Assembly: GCA_023313575.1 (NCBI GenBank)
Contig: JAJTTP010000017.1
Span: 1 to 64,000 of the forward strand
DNA from: Eutypella sp. D-1
Lineage: Eukaryota; Ascomycota; Sordariomycetes; Xylariales; Diatrypaceae
DNA length: 64,000 nt
Reading direction: 5' to 3'
Positions 10,077-20,773 of this stretch are shown here, one piece after another. The notes below the pieces were generated by a model. The model had not been told where the DNA came from and searched no databases. It was given only the letters and a program-made list of their open reading frames with translations. The position numbers and the translations under genes are program-made. Every line of letters begins with the position of its first letter. Position 1 is the first letter of the stretch.

Positions 10077-11849
10077 TTACCCACGCCGGTAGTGGCGCCG
10101 AGCTGTGGCTATCAAAGAGGCAGTTATAGGTGAGCGCCTATGTACCATGTCTTCCAAGTCTCGAACCTCATTACGCACATTGAGCCGCCAATCGCGGGCA
10201 TCATTCCTCATAAGGAAATCGACAGCCAAAGGCACCGCCCCTGTCCCATCTTCAAGACGACGGCCACCAAGTATACGATACTGGTTGTCACTAGCTATCC
10301 AATAAATAAGGTCCCCAAGAGTTTCCTCCCTGGCCAGAGGGTCGGGAAGGCGATCGACTAGAGCTTGTAGTGAACCTTGGACTTCAGCGACCAAATTTCG
10401 GTCTAAGGCCCAAATCAACTCCGGTGACGGGGTTCCATCCGGATTAATGGCGTTAATTGGAACCCCGTTAGTGGTAAAAGCCCACACAACAGACATCGTA
10501 GCGTCTCCAACATCAGGCAACACACCGTCTCCAAATTCAATTGCCAAGCTAATCGCGAATGTAAGTGCATCCTCACATAGCTGAAATGGTACATACCCTG
10601 GATCGGTGGGTCCGCATTCGACGTGTGGCTCGTTCCATCGATTACAAGGAGTTCTCCGGTTAAACCTCTGTGTCGGTTCCCGTTGGAATCGAACTCTTGG
10701 GTCAGCGCCTAAAGAAAGCAGCATTTCTACAATATCAGGCCGTATAGCTGATACAGCGGCCACGAGCGGGGTAGAAACGTTGGCCCAGACTTCCCCTCTC
10801 CAGACAGCGTTAAGTGTCATCGGATCAGTAGTTCGGTACGCTAAAGCGATTTGACGTACCACGTCAAGAGGCAAGCGGTGCCTAATCGCCCACAAAAGCA
10901 AAGGCTCTCTTTCGCGTAGGCTAAACATATAAGGATCGTAAAGGTTGAAAGTATCGGTTTGGAACCGGTCTGGAGCAGCCTGGGCGAGATTTATGAGATC
11001 TTCGTTGTCAAGATCCTTGATTATTTGGAGTAACAGCTCATTAGGCAGCGCGAGCAAGAACGATACTGCGTCGTTGGAACTGGAGTCGCTGGGTGAACCG
11101 GGGTCGCTGGGTGAACCGGGGTCGTTAGGTGAACCGGGGTCGCTGGGTGAATCGGGGTCGTAGGGTGAACCAGGTGAATCAGGGTCGTGTGATGACTTAC
11201 TTGTAAAGGGGGGCAGTGGAGGAACTGCGGGATACCCCTCGTCTTTCACCGAATGCAGTATCCGAATATAGTCTCGGCTGTATCCTCTTTGCCAGAGTTC
11301 TTCCTCGGTCAGGTGAAGCTGTGCTGTAATCGGCCGAGAACCGTCAAGAATGGCCTGTCGTATTACCCGCTTCGCCACCTCCTCTACATGCCTTAGGGAA
11401 GCAGATGGAGTAGTGGATGCGGCTTGAGGAGCTGTGGGAATCAGCTCGTCTTTTATAGCATGTATTTTGCGAATGTAATCCGGCTGCAGACCTTTTTGTA
11501 AAAGCACTTCCTTGGTAGAGGTAGCAAGTTCTGTATAAAAGGGATCGCCTACGAGAACGGCTCGCCGTACCGCGTCCCAATACTGCCCCTCCTGCTCTTT
11601 TTTCCGAGCTTTACGCTGCATAGCGTGATGGGCTTCCATTTTTCGAAGGAGGTTGCGCTCTTTTTGCCCGGCGGAATCGCGGGTCCGTCTGTGTGGGTTT
11701 CGTTCAGCCTCAGCCCGTCTCGGATCATAATCGCGGGTCCGTCTGTGTGGGATTCGCCCCGTCTTAACCCGTCTCAGATCGTCCGTTGCACCGGATTCCG
11801 TACGCTCTCTTTGAGACATCTTGTTAGTGTTACGAAGTGGAACAAACAT
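10077..11849 (-). CDS. F-box and ankyrin-like protein with duplicated N-terminal module
   Basis: Single-exon frame of 590 aa from the first ATG (11849). A second ATG at 11819 also has A at -3 and would give 580 aa; the frame stays open upstream but without an ATG. Residues 24-60 are basic with two IPHRRTRD/NPHRRTRD repeats. A roughly 44-residue module occurs twice (about 93-135 and 160-203), each ending DYIR-(I/L)H-x2-KDE. An acidic Pro/Ser spacer of 'SPxDPG' units (about 221-256) is encoded by an 18-bp repeat. An F-box-like segment follows (about 265-295, LLALPNELLLQIIKDL) and one ankyrin-like unit (about 358-386, TPLVAAVSAIRPDIVEMLL). F-box proteins usually recruit substrates to SCF ubiquitin ligases; no substrate can be inferred. 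It sits next to the RIP block and may be lineage-specific. Confidence 0.75.
   Translation of the reverse strand: MFVPLRNTNKMSQRERTESGATDDLRRVKTGRIPHRRTRDYDPRRAEAERNPHRRTRDSAGQKERNLLRKMEAHHAMQRKARKKEQEGQYWDAVRRAVLVGDPFYTELATSTKEVLLQKGLQPDYIRKIHAIKDELIPTAPQAASTTPSASLRHVEEVAKRVIRQAILDGSRPITAQLHLTEEELWQRGYSRDYIRILHSVKDEGYPAVPPLPPFTSKSSHDPDSPGSPYDPDSPSDPGSPNDPGSPSDPGSPSDSSSNDAVSFLLALPNELLLQIIKDLDNEDLINLAQAAPDRFQTDTFNLYDPYMFSLREREPLLLWAIRHRLPLDVVRQIALAYRTTDPMTLNAVWRGEVWANVSTPLVAAVSAIRPDIVEMLLSLGADPRVRFQREPTQRFNRRTPCNRWNEPHVECGPTDPGYVPFQLCEDALTFAISLAIEFGDGVLPDVGDATMSVVWAFTTNGVPINAINPDGTPSPELIWALDRNLVAEVQGSLQALVDRLPDPLAREETLGDLIYWIASDNQYRILGGRRLEDGTGAVPLAVDFLMRNDARDWRLNVRNEVRDLEDMVHRRSPITASLIATARRHYRRG
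11086..11180 (+). repeat. 18-bp tandem repeat inside the F-box gene
   Basis: About five units of GGTGAACCGGGGTCGCTG with small changes. On the coding (minus) strand each unit encodes six residues of the Ser-Pro-Asp-Pro-Gly spacer. In-frame unit gain or loss would change spacer length without breaking the gene. Confidence 0.8.
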
Positions 11850-12184
11850 CTTATTGAGATTGTAGGATGGACTCTCCTGTTGGTGTTTTAAGATGGATGA
11901 TGTATTCTGGTATGATCGTTGATGAAAGATGGCGTTAGACGTGATGAAGCTGATCTGTAGAAGACTATTCAGTGTTTGCCTGATAGAATATGTATGATGT
12001 GAAAGCAGTAGGTATAAATCCTGCGGCAAGCCTTATATTTATAGGTATCGGAAACTCATGAACAACAATACCGGTTTTAAACACCTTTGTTGATAAGCAC
12101 ACCTATGTTTTACTCGAACGTATATATAGTTCTACACAAGGATTCAGCCAGTCAAGGGTGGGGACAATGCCGACGACAGGTTGA

Positions 12185-12730
12185 CTATTGCCCAGGAGAC
12201 CATCGGCAGTTTTCGGATGCCGAATAGTCAGACATCGCTTTCTTGCGTGAGCTTGGAAGATATCCCCGAAGCCGATATCTTCGAGCTCCCCCGTAACAAG
12301 CTGATCCGAATCCTTGGAAACGGGCTGTGTCGGATTCAAGGCTCGTTAGATTCAAACATACGCTTCTTGCAAGCTGTGCTTTATGACTCAGGCATGTGCC
12401 CTGGTCTCGTTTCAAGGCCCACAGCTATCATGTTGTACTCTTTGCCGAAGCCGAGGAGCATAAACCCAGTTGGGCGAACATTTAAATGTATGGAGACAAA
12501 TGTCTATAGTCGAGTGAAGTTGGTATTTCAAGACAAAGGTATCGGAAAGCCCTGTCAAAAAACCAAGTATTAATTTCGGAGGTTGGAGGGCGTATTTGTG
12601 CGGTTTGACATAGCTTGCGTGGGTGCGTGGGTTTGAGATGTAGAAGGCCACCCCGAAGTCAATGACAACAACCTGATGGGTGGGCTTGATGTAACGAAGC
12701 CGTAACCACTGGTATTGATTTCATGGCCGA
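12185..12730 (-). pseudogene. Protein-kinase-like relic
   Basis: On the minus strand near 12640-12710 a frame reads VVVIDFGVAF, like a kinase DFG motif, followed after about 15 residues by a Y-x-L-Q-P-P-K-L-I-L-G stretch resembling the APE region of SRPK-like fungal kinases (about 12560-12600). Further downstream (about 12225-12240) a different frame reads Q-E-S-D-V-stop-x-F-G, where subdomain IX would have S-D-V-W-x-F-G; TGG to TGA is a single transition. Frames shift between these pieces, and no start or catalytic-loop HRD motif was found. The best reading is a decayed kinase; a spliced gene with poor match is less likely. Confidence 0.35.
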
Positions 12731-14332
12731 AGATGTAAAATAGATGATTACTTGGATTGATCGCTGGCTAGCTAAAGGAAAGACTATCTAGGATGGGTGC
12801 TGTTCCATCCCCGGTATATAGAAAAAGGAGCGTCACCAAAAAGGAGGCGGATGCCAAGATATCATCAGGTCTTGGTGTCATATCACCACGTGACTTGTCT
12901 CAGTGGGATTTGTCGTATTCTGGAATGAGTGGTTTGTAGCACTTGAGGTTTGACGCTGTAGGGTACTATTCGTGTCTTTCCCATTTAGACACTCGACTGG
13001 TTCCTGCTGGTAAGGGCCTGATAGTTCTCTCGTCTCGCCCTTATTGATATGGCTTAGTGAAGGCAGTTAGGGGAGTACATTGGCAGGCTTGGAATCCTCG
13101 TGGCGGCTGCCGTATTGGTGAGAAAACTGCAAGGTTTATACATCCTGAAATATAATGGCCTTTAATGAGTTTTGCGTTATCCTCGACGTAGACGTCGGCG
13201 ATTGGTGGCCCCAAGACCCCAAGACCGGTGAAACAAGACATAGATGCCGTCCATTCGGTCCATCGATCCAGGGATATTCCGTCGGTAACATAACATGGAC
13301 CTTATAAATCTAGCCCACGTAATAACTAGACGCTCTTGAGTTTGATAGTCTGGAGTTGACTAACACATGGTCATTGCCTTCACAGCAACCCATTACTTTC
13401 CCTGCTTAGCATGGCCATTTCTCTCCAGGTAGGAGATCCGTTGCAACCAAGCCTTCTAATGTCTTTATAGTTCTTTTCGGGGATGTCCCCGGTAACTATT
13501 GAATGGAACCCACCTGGACGATACACCTCCCTTGGCCTGATAAATTCTGTATCGGGGTTAATGATAGGATGAATGCGTTGCCGGAACTCTGCGCTTATCG
13601 TTAGTCTCTATGGTAGCCTGACCTAGGACATGAATGGTAGAGTACATGATGCAAGGGATAACTGGTGGAATAGTGATAACTGTGCGGGCCTTCGAGGTGC
13701 TATCGAAGTCCGAAGCGGCAGTATATGTATAAATCAAGGCAGCGGTTATTAACACCCGCAAAGGCTGTTTCCGTGATAGTCTGCTTCTTTCATAAAGAAA
13801 TTTTATGTGAAACTATGTAAATACGATATAAAGGATACAAAAAGAATGAATAAAAGTTAAAATTTAACTTTTCAGTTCTTTGTTGTCATACGGTTTTTGG
13901 GACAAGATCTTGGCAATGTATGGTATTTGGAATCATGCAGCGTATCTGCAGTTATGACTGCAAACGGGAGGCGTTGGATCGCAAATGACCACCAACGACC
14001 TATATGGCGGTTAGGACGGCTATAACAGAATACTCGATGGCGATACGTACCAGCCACCAATCGTGTATATAGATATAGGACCTAGATCTCCTATCCAGAC
14101 TGATCGAGAGGAGAAGACCTAAGGCCCTCGAGACCCAGGAAGAATTATTAGTTGTTCTGATTCTATCCGAGCTCTAGATTCCTAGCCCCTGCTACATTTG
14201 TTGCCACTGGTAAGGGCGACTAGGCCTAGTGGTATTTGAACGATCCTAACTGCTTTCGTCCCAGATTGAAGAACTCAGATTCTACAATATCATTACTACC
14301 ACTAATCCAATCCTTTAGAATCACTATCTTTA
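12731..14332. other. Gene-poor stretch, possible further relics
   Basis: Short minus-strand frames (for example at 13041-13241 and 13558-13761) show no domain I recognise and lack convincing splice partners. Some may be the upstream part of the kinase-like relic. Base composition is near that of the gene-rich part, without the strong RIP signature. Confidence 0.4.
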
Positions 14333-14828
14333 TATGCTCTTTGTTTACCGGGGCTTCTCGGTGTAGTGGCTATGCACCTGGCTGCTCTTTTATTTTTTTT
14401 AACAAAGGAGAGGGGTTTCGAATCCTTTGATAACCGAGGTGATTTTTGCCACCGACCTACACCTTTTCCCCGGCGAATGAACCCGGGGCCTATTTTCCGG
14501 TCAGTACCGGTCCGGACTTATTAAATCTATTTCTTTAAATAGGTCTGTCATGCTCCAGCCGGAACATCCCCGATAGGTCCGCTTTTATAAATGGGTCCTG
14601 TCCCGTTCGGGCCATTCGACCGATCCGGCCTTCGTAGCCCCCGCCGTTACCGCACCTGCCCGTCCGGCCGCCCGCCCGGTACGGCACCTGGTTCGTACCG
14701 CCGTCTTATACACTATACAGTGTCGGCACCCAGCCATTTAGATAGCACTACCTGTGAAAGGAAGGCATGTAGAAGTAGCCCTAGATAGCATGGTCCACCA
14801 GGACGTAAAATATATCATTGTTATTATC
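14333..14828 (+). mobile_element. SINE-like element with LINE-derived 3' tail
   Basis: About 0.5 kb. The head has a Pol III A-box-like TCGGTGTAGTGG (14358-14369) and, 45 bp later, a B-box-like GGTTTCGAATCC (14414-14425, one T more than consensus). The last roughly 130 bp (from about 14700) match the 3' end of the window's LINE: ATACACTATACAGTGTCGG, then AGCCCTAGATAGCATGG, then GGACGTAAAAT, ending in an ATT/ATC-type tail at about 14815-14831. ATCTTTA occurs at 14326-14332 and 14829-14835 as a candidate target duplication, overlapping the tail. It is not RIP-mutated. No tRNA acceptor pairing is visible, so it is not a tRNA gene. A plain 5'-truncated LINE fragment beside unrelated DNA is the alternative. 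Confidence 0.5.
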
Positions 14829-14896
14829 ATCTTTAAAGTTGTTATTTTAAAAAGGCGGCATAATAATAAGCCCTTTAAGCTTGTGAAACTGTTTGT

Positions 14897-17002
14897 TTAT
14901 ATTAAAACAAGCATCCCCCCTAACACTATTAATATCAAGGCCTGGATACCGTCTGAATGTGTGCTACTCAAAGAGGTATGTATTTGGTTTGAGCTGCCAC
15001 TTGAGCAGCTCCCACCCTCAACGATGATTACCGTCTCTGTGTCCCCTCCGCTGGCGTTTGATGCGCAGGCCGATCCAGTCCGATTTAATACCTTCAATGT
15101 CGGATCAGCTCTCGTGCCGTTAGCAAAAGCTGGCAGGGTTTGGTTCTCGCCGAGACCCAGGTTTATCCGCTTGGAAAGGGGGGTCATGAGAGAGAGACAA
15201 CGTTGTCGCTGGTTCAGGCCAGCAACGACCGTTTCGTTGATACCCTGTCCCATTACCTCCATGATGGCCTGAGAATTGTCCATAACGATACGATTCGGCT
15301 GTCCAATGGTCCACGCAGCCCACTCCGGTGAGCCGGGAAGACGGTACGTGTTTGGATTTAGAGTACGCATAAAGGAGATAAAGTAGCTCTGGACAATTCT
15401 TGCACCCCTCGCACATGACAAGGGATCTGAAGGATCGAGCGAGAGGCAGCCAGGATCACCGCCGTCAGTGTTGTTTTCGCCCCAGATAGCGTACAACTCG
15501 CTCGTGTGGGGCGAAAAAAGGCCTTGATCAGCCATGCCTCCCGGTGTCTCATCGAGCACGTTGTAGCGGTACGCATAATTTGCCGTTTGGTTCACGGAAG
15601 CAACCATGTCCGAAAGGAAAGACCCAAGGCAGTGCTGCTTCATCTCGGTCATTATAGCAGCATCCCGTTGCCACTGGGTACCGTTGCCCTGCCGAAGAGA
15701 AATATTCGCCCGAGGAGCAACATCGCGCCCGAAGAAAGACGCGGTATTCAGAGATGCTGGATATGCATTCATGACAGATGCCACTTCAGCGTCAGTGATT
15801 GACTTTCCGACGGCGCGATGTATACTCTGCTCCAGCTCCTCGTCGGTGTTGATTGACTGATTGGAAATGAAATTTGGCGTGGCCTCGTTCGACGTGTACC
15901 CATATATGACAGGTATGTTCTGAAATCGACCCTGCTCGAACATCTGATACTCTGGCGCGACGATGAGTTCTCCGTCGATAGTGGGACCCCAGCCATCTTG
16001 GGTGGTCTTATTTTGAAATTCAGAAATGGGCATGGTACGCATACAGTCGATGGGGTCTGCGGAACTCGCGCATCCAGTCGAGTTGATGTTATGCATGAGA
16101 GCAGCGTCCCGGTCAACTGAGTACCCCCCGGCGCCCCAGCTTGTACTTTCAGAAGCAGCACCAACAAAAAGATCTGGGAAACCCTTTCCATTATTAGCAG
16201 TTAGCAGGATGTTGATAGCATTTCCACCAGCCGAGTCGCCACTGAGCACGATATGGTCAGGATTGCCACCAAAACTGGTAGCATGTTCCTTGACCCAGCG
16301 AGCAGCAGCGATCACTATCAAACCAAAATGTTAGCTGTCTAGGGCTGGCTCATCAACGAGAAAACCAGGGAAAGGCGGGACATACTGTCATTAAACCCAT
16401 TGTTTGGCACTGCGCCCTTGGTGTCGGAATCAACGAGTGTTCCGCCAATGAAACCCAAAATACCAACGCGGTAGTTGATTCTAACTACCACCATCTGCAT
16501 GCCGCTAGCCTCGACGAGACTGGTACCGTTGAAGTTGCCGTTGGAGTTTGAGCTGAACCCCCCACCCTGGATGAAGAACATGATGGGAAGCATCGAGGTT
16601 TCGGTCGCGTTGGCGGGCGCGTACACAGCAGCAAAAAGGCAGTCTTCCGCCATTCGCTGGCGGGGATTGTCAAACTGCAGTCCTTCTTGCTTGTTGGCCG
16701 CCACACATAGGGCTCCTTCTTGCGTGGCATCTTGAGTTGTGTTTTCGATCAGTGGTGCTTCGGGCGCGCTGAACCGCCTTGGAGGTACGGAAGGGGCTGC
16801 ATAGCGCAGCGAAAGCCACTGGTTAACGCCATTCCCAAGAGTCATCCCTTGATATTTTGCATATCCTAGGTCCACTGTTCACTAGCATTAGTGGGTGTAG
16901 GTAACCTTCGTGTACTACTATTTCACGAGACGTACGCAAAGTGTTGACTGCGCTAACCCCTGCGACTAGGGACGCGCAGTATGATGCCAGCGCGACACGC
17001 AT
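14897..17002 (-). CDS. Secreted type-B carboxylesterase, probably GPI-anchored
   Basis: Three exons: 17002-16936, 16874-16386, 16314-14897 (657 aa). The 61-nt and 71-nt introns have GTACGT/GTATGT donors and AACAG/GATAG acceptors. Residues 1 to about 20 (MRVALASYCASLVAGVSAVN) are a signal peptide. The alpha/beta-hydrolase fold shows the oxyanion-type FIQGGGF and the nucleophile elbow GDSAGG with Ser about 213; HTSEL downstream probably carries the catalytic His. The last roughly 16 residues are hydrophobic (IQALILIVLGGMLVLI) after a small-residue, Ser-rich region, as for GPI anchoring. The likely role is hydrolysis of carboxylic esters at the cell surface; the substrate is unknown. The stop codon lies only about 65 bp from the SINE-like element. 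Confidence 0.9.
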
Positions 17003-18074
17003 CGTTGCAGTTAATGTGAACGGTATTGAAGCAAATCGGAAAGCCTTCAAGGCTCGTTATAAGGTATACGTTAACAACTGAAAGGTTAAAAGATATGGTT
17101 GAAAGAAAGAGAGAAAAGCCGAACAGTTACTGCTAAGTAGCTAAATAATATAATAAAGGTAAAGATCGAATGTTTCTTAAGCTATGACCTCTTCTCTTGA
17201 CTTATTAAAAGGCGAGTGCCCCCTTTCATATACAAAACTGGTCTCTCTCATAAAAGGGAGGCAAAGGCTAGCCGAGGGCTAGGTAAGGGTTGATCAATGG
17301 GTGTGAACCTCTTGTTACCGCCTATGTCTCATCCGGATGGTGAGGAATATGATGCTGCCATCAGGTATAATGCCCTGGGGAGATCTGCATCTAGACCCGT
17401 CGTTTAACTAATAGGGATTTCAGGGACCTAAGTGAAACGTTCATCTTAAACCCCCCGACCCCCTGACATTAGGTTGCAAGGTTCTTTTATGCTCTTAATC
17501 GTGTGCCGTCGGAAGGTGCCGGCGGAAGTGCCGGCGGAAAAGCTTAACTACAGCATATCTGACACAGGCTACGGGGGCGGAAGACACTGGATCTTTACGC
17601 TATTCTTAATCAGAGCTCCCCCGTGGGGCCTCCCCTGGGCACCTGTATTAATAAAGCCATAGAGGTCTAAATTTTCTATTATATAGCCGGATCTTGGCTG
17701 GATTTCTCCGTTCCAGATTGTTTGACTCGGTCGCATGTGTGTGTGTGTGTGTGTGTGTGCGGCAGGCTTAAATAAAGGGTGAAAGGGGGAAGAAAGAGGA
17801 GGAAAGGTCTGACTACTTCCCTAAGTATATAGGGGGGCCGGGATGCTAGCGTTATGGCGGCGCCGTAGCGCCGGCTCCACGTTGTACAGCGACAAGCGGC
17901 ACGCCTGCCACCAGTTGAACCCCTCCCCCCCCCCCTAAACAACCTGGAAGCCAGTAGATAGTTTGGTTTGTATTCATCGATAAACAGTTACAAATGCGAC
18001 GTTTTACAAACACTTAATCTCGTGCCGTATTTCTTTCACCGCCATTAGTGTCTTAAGATCCATCACCCTACACG
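17003..18074. other. Divergent intergenic region
   Basis: Lies between the starts of the carboxylesterase (minus) and the NADH dehydrogenase (plus), so it should carry both promoters. It contains a (TG)n microsatellite at about 17735-17759 and a C-run at about 17925-17935. No coding region was recognised. Confidence 0.6.
17735..17759 (+). repeat. (TG)n microsatellite
   Basis: About twelve uninterrupted TG dinucleotides. Confidence 0.95.
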
Positions 18075-20094
18075 ATGCAATGCTTTACACGCTTGCCGGT
18101 TCCTGTTGCTCGAGGCTGTCGGCCGTCAATTCCGTCAGGGACTGCCACACTTCCCCTTTTTAGGGGTGACGTGCCGGGGATTCAGCGGGTTTCACTTCAT
18201 GTGAACTTCCATACAACCAGCATGCATCGTGCCACACATAATAAAAATACTTCAGGTAAGTAATGACTCTTCCACGTGTGTCCATCGTGAGCACATCTGA
18301 TGATGATTCTAGGACACAAAGAACGGGTTGTTATCCTAGGTTCCGGATGGGCCGGGTACGCGCTCGCTAGGTCGCTGGATCCGAAGAGATTTGAACGAAT
18401 CATGATATCACCTCGATCTTATTTTGTCTTCACCCCTTTGTTGGCCGGGACCGCCGTCGGTACTCTGGAAATGCGCGCTGTGCTTGAGCCTGTCAGGCGC
18501 CTCGGCCTCGACGACTTTTACCAGGGCTGGGCTGACGATATAGACTTTACCCGTAAAACCGTTCGCGTCGAGGCGAACACTTCCGATGATCTTTCCTCGC
18601 GAACTCGGCAGGTAGCGAAGCGCCCCGGTCAAACCCCACCCAAGGGCCCATTGTTTGACGTCAATTATGACAAACTGGTTATCGCAGTTGGCTCGTACAG
18701 CCAAACTTTTGGTATTGAGGGTGTCAAGGAACATGCCAATTTTCTCCGGGACATTCACGATGCTCGTATGATCCGTATGAAAGTCCTGCAGATCTTCGAG
18801 AAGGCAGCGCTTCCCATCACCTCGGAAAATGAGCGAAAGAAGTTGCTTCACTTTGCCATTGTCGGAGGTGGCCCCACGGGCATCGAAATTGCCGCCGAGC
18901 TGCATGATCTTATCAAGGAGGACCTAGCCAAGATCTATCCCAATCTGATGAAATACGTCGCTGTAACTGTCTACGACGTGGCACCGAAAGTCCTTCCGAT
19001 GTTCGACAAGTCTTTGGCTCAGTATGCCATGGATATTTTCGCGAGGGAGGGGATCTCTGTGAAGACAGAGCATCACTTGACGCGCATTCGACCCAATGAG
19101 GACTGCGATGGGTGTTTGAAGCTTAAGATCGAGGAATATGGCGACGCAGAGGTCGATGCTGGCATTGTCATATGGAGCACGGGGCTGATGCAGAATCCTC
19201 TCGTAGAGAAGCTAGGCTCCAAGACATTCGACGCACCCCCTGGAGTCACGAATCCCCAGCCAGGGCTTCGAGTCCGCCTCGAAAGGGATCCCCGGACTGG
19301 AAGTATCGTCACCGATTCATTCCTTCGCATGCGTTCAACTGCCGTTGCTGGAGCAGGTTCCCAATCAGAACCCCAAGCTACGGGCTCTCATTTACTGGAT
19401 GACTGTTATGTCATTGGGGATTGTGCTGTGATAGCAGGTGAGGACACTTGGAATCTGTTCTACGACTTCGCCGCACCCGCCCCGGATGGCTATACTGACC
19501 AGGCGCTCTGCCCTTGGCACTCCCTGGGTTTACTGATTCCCATTCTATACACCTTTCCATAGCACCTGTGGCAGATATTGTCACCTTCCTGGCTCGAGTT
19601 TGCTGACGATGGATCAAAATATAGGGACGACGCTTCCTGCCACTGCACAGGTTGCTAGTCAGAAGGCGGTCCACCTTGCAAGGCGACTCAACAAAGGTGA
19701 CGTTGGCGAGAAGGAGTTCAAATTCCGAAACTGGGGGACCATGACTTATCTGGGTAACTGGAACGCTATACACCAGAGTAGTGCCGATGAATTGAAGGGA
19801 TGGGTAGCATGGGTTCTCTGGCGGACGGCGTACCTTACGAGAAGTATGAGTGTGAGGAACAAAATAAGTACGAGGCTCTATGGCACCCATGGTATTCCCC
19901 TGCTAACCTCACCTCTCTGGCAGTGGTCCCTATATACTGGGCGGTAACGTGTGTACAACATCATCATGCCGATCAACTCTGGGTCGCGGGCTCCATATAC
20001 GAGTCGTCGCGCACTGGGATCTTGTGAAACGACATTTACTGACATATATAAACTTCATAGGTGGATATTCGGCAGGGACATCTCGCGGTTCTGA
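18075..20094 (+). CDS. Mitochondrial alternative (type II) NADH:ubiquinone oxidoreductase
   Basis: Five exons: 18075-18255, 18313-19437, 19625-19867, 19924-19948 (25 nt), 20061-20094; 1608 nt, 535 aa. Exon 1 encodes a basic, Ser/Thr-rich mitochondrial presequence (MQCFTRLPVPVARGCRPS...). Two Rossmann motifs follow: GSGWAG at about 70-75 (FAD) and GGGPTG at about 245-250 (NADH). The end reads WIFGRDISRF, the usual C-terminus of fungal NDH-2 enzymes, which fixes the last two splice junctions. It oxidises NADH and reduces ubiquinone without pumping protons. No EF-hand insertion is seen. Whether it faces the matrix or the intermembrane space cannot be told from sequence. Confidence 0.92.
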
Positions 20095-20773
20095 GGGCTG
20101 GTTATGACGAAGGCCTGTTCTATGGGTATGTAGACAGGCAGACAGGCTATGCAAGATATCGACGATGGTCCGTAAGGGACATAATGTGTAGGATAGTGGA
20201 TGGGCCTCTTTCGTTCATACGCGCAAAATGTGTTGTCAAATATGATGGATAGCATAAATGATAATACACAACAAGAGAGCATCCCAAAGTATATAGTCAT
20301 GTCTCATCATGGTACTCCAGTTTCCATATTGTCAAGTAGTTGGTTAGCTGTCAAAAATCGACGGCTCTGCCTTAAAGAAATTAGCCGTCTATCACTAGCC
20401 TACCATATACAGCTATCTAAGACATAAACTGTAATCGCTACGGGTTACTCAACTCAGCGCCCGCAAAAAGACCTGAAACTCGCTTCTTCCAAGGAGGACC
20501 CTCGATATCCCCAAGTCCGCATCAGAAAACAGTATACCCGCCCGCGCCAATCTATGTGAACAGTGGTTTTCTTGGTGGTTCAACCACCCCTTCAACGTAT
20601 TGGGAAACTAGCCACAAGAGCTGCTATCCTCCGTCTTGAAGGGTATCCGAAATAGGCATACGCGGTATATTCTCCTGTCCGTATCAAACGATGACCTGTA
20701 TGCCGAGGGTTCATGGCACCATCACGGTGTGCTGCTGAGACTACGCCAGGCCCACATCCCCTATGTAGTTTAT
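20095..20773. other. Convergent intergenic region
   Basis: Between the 3' ends of the NADH dehydrogenase and the DnaJ gene; contains their 3' UTRs. No gene or structured element recognised. Confidence 0.6.

Noticed and set aside
11850..12029. Upstream extension of the F-box frame by 60 codons
   Set aside because: Open but without an ATG; the first ATG is at 11849.
12181..12573. 130-codon plus-strand frame
   Set aside because: No domain, and it lies antisense to the kinase-like relic.
14345..14435. Possible tRNA gene
   Set aside because: A- and B-box-like strings are present, but no acceptor stem pairs, the T-loop has one base too many, and the anticodon arm is not formed.
14754..15272. 172-codon plus-strand frame
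   Set aside because: Spans the tail of the SINE-like element and the antisense of the carboxylesterase 3' end; a chance frame.
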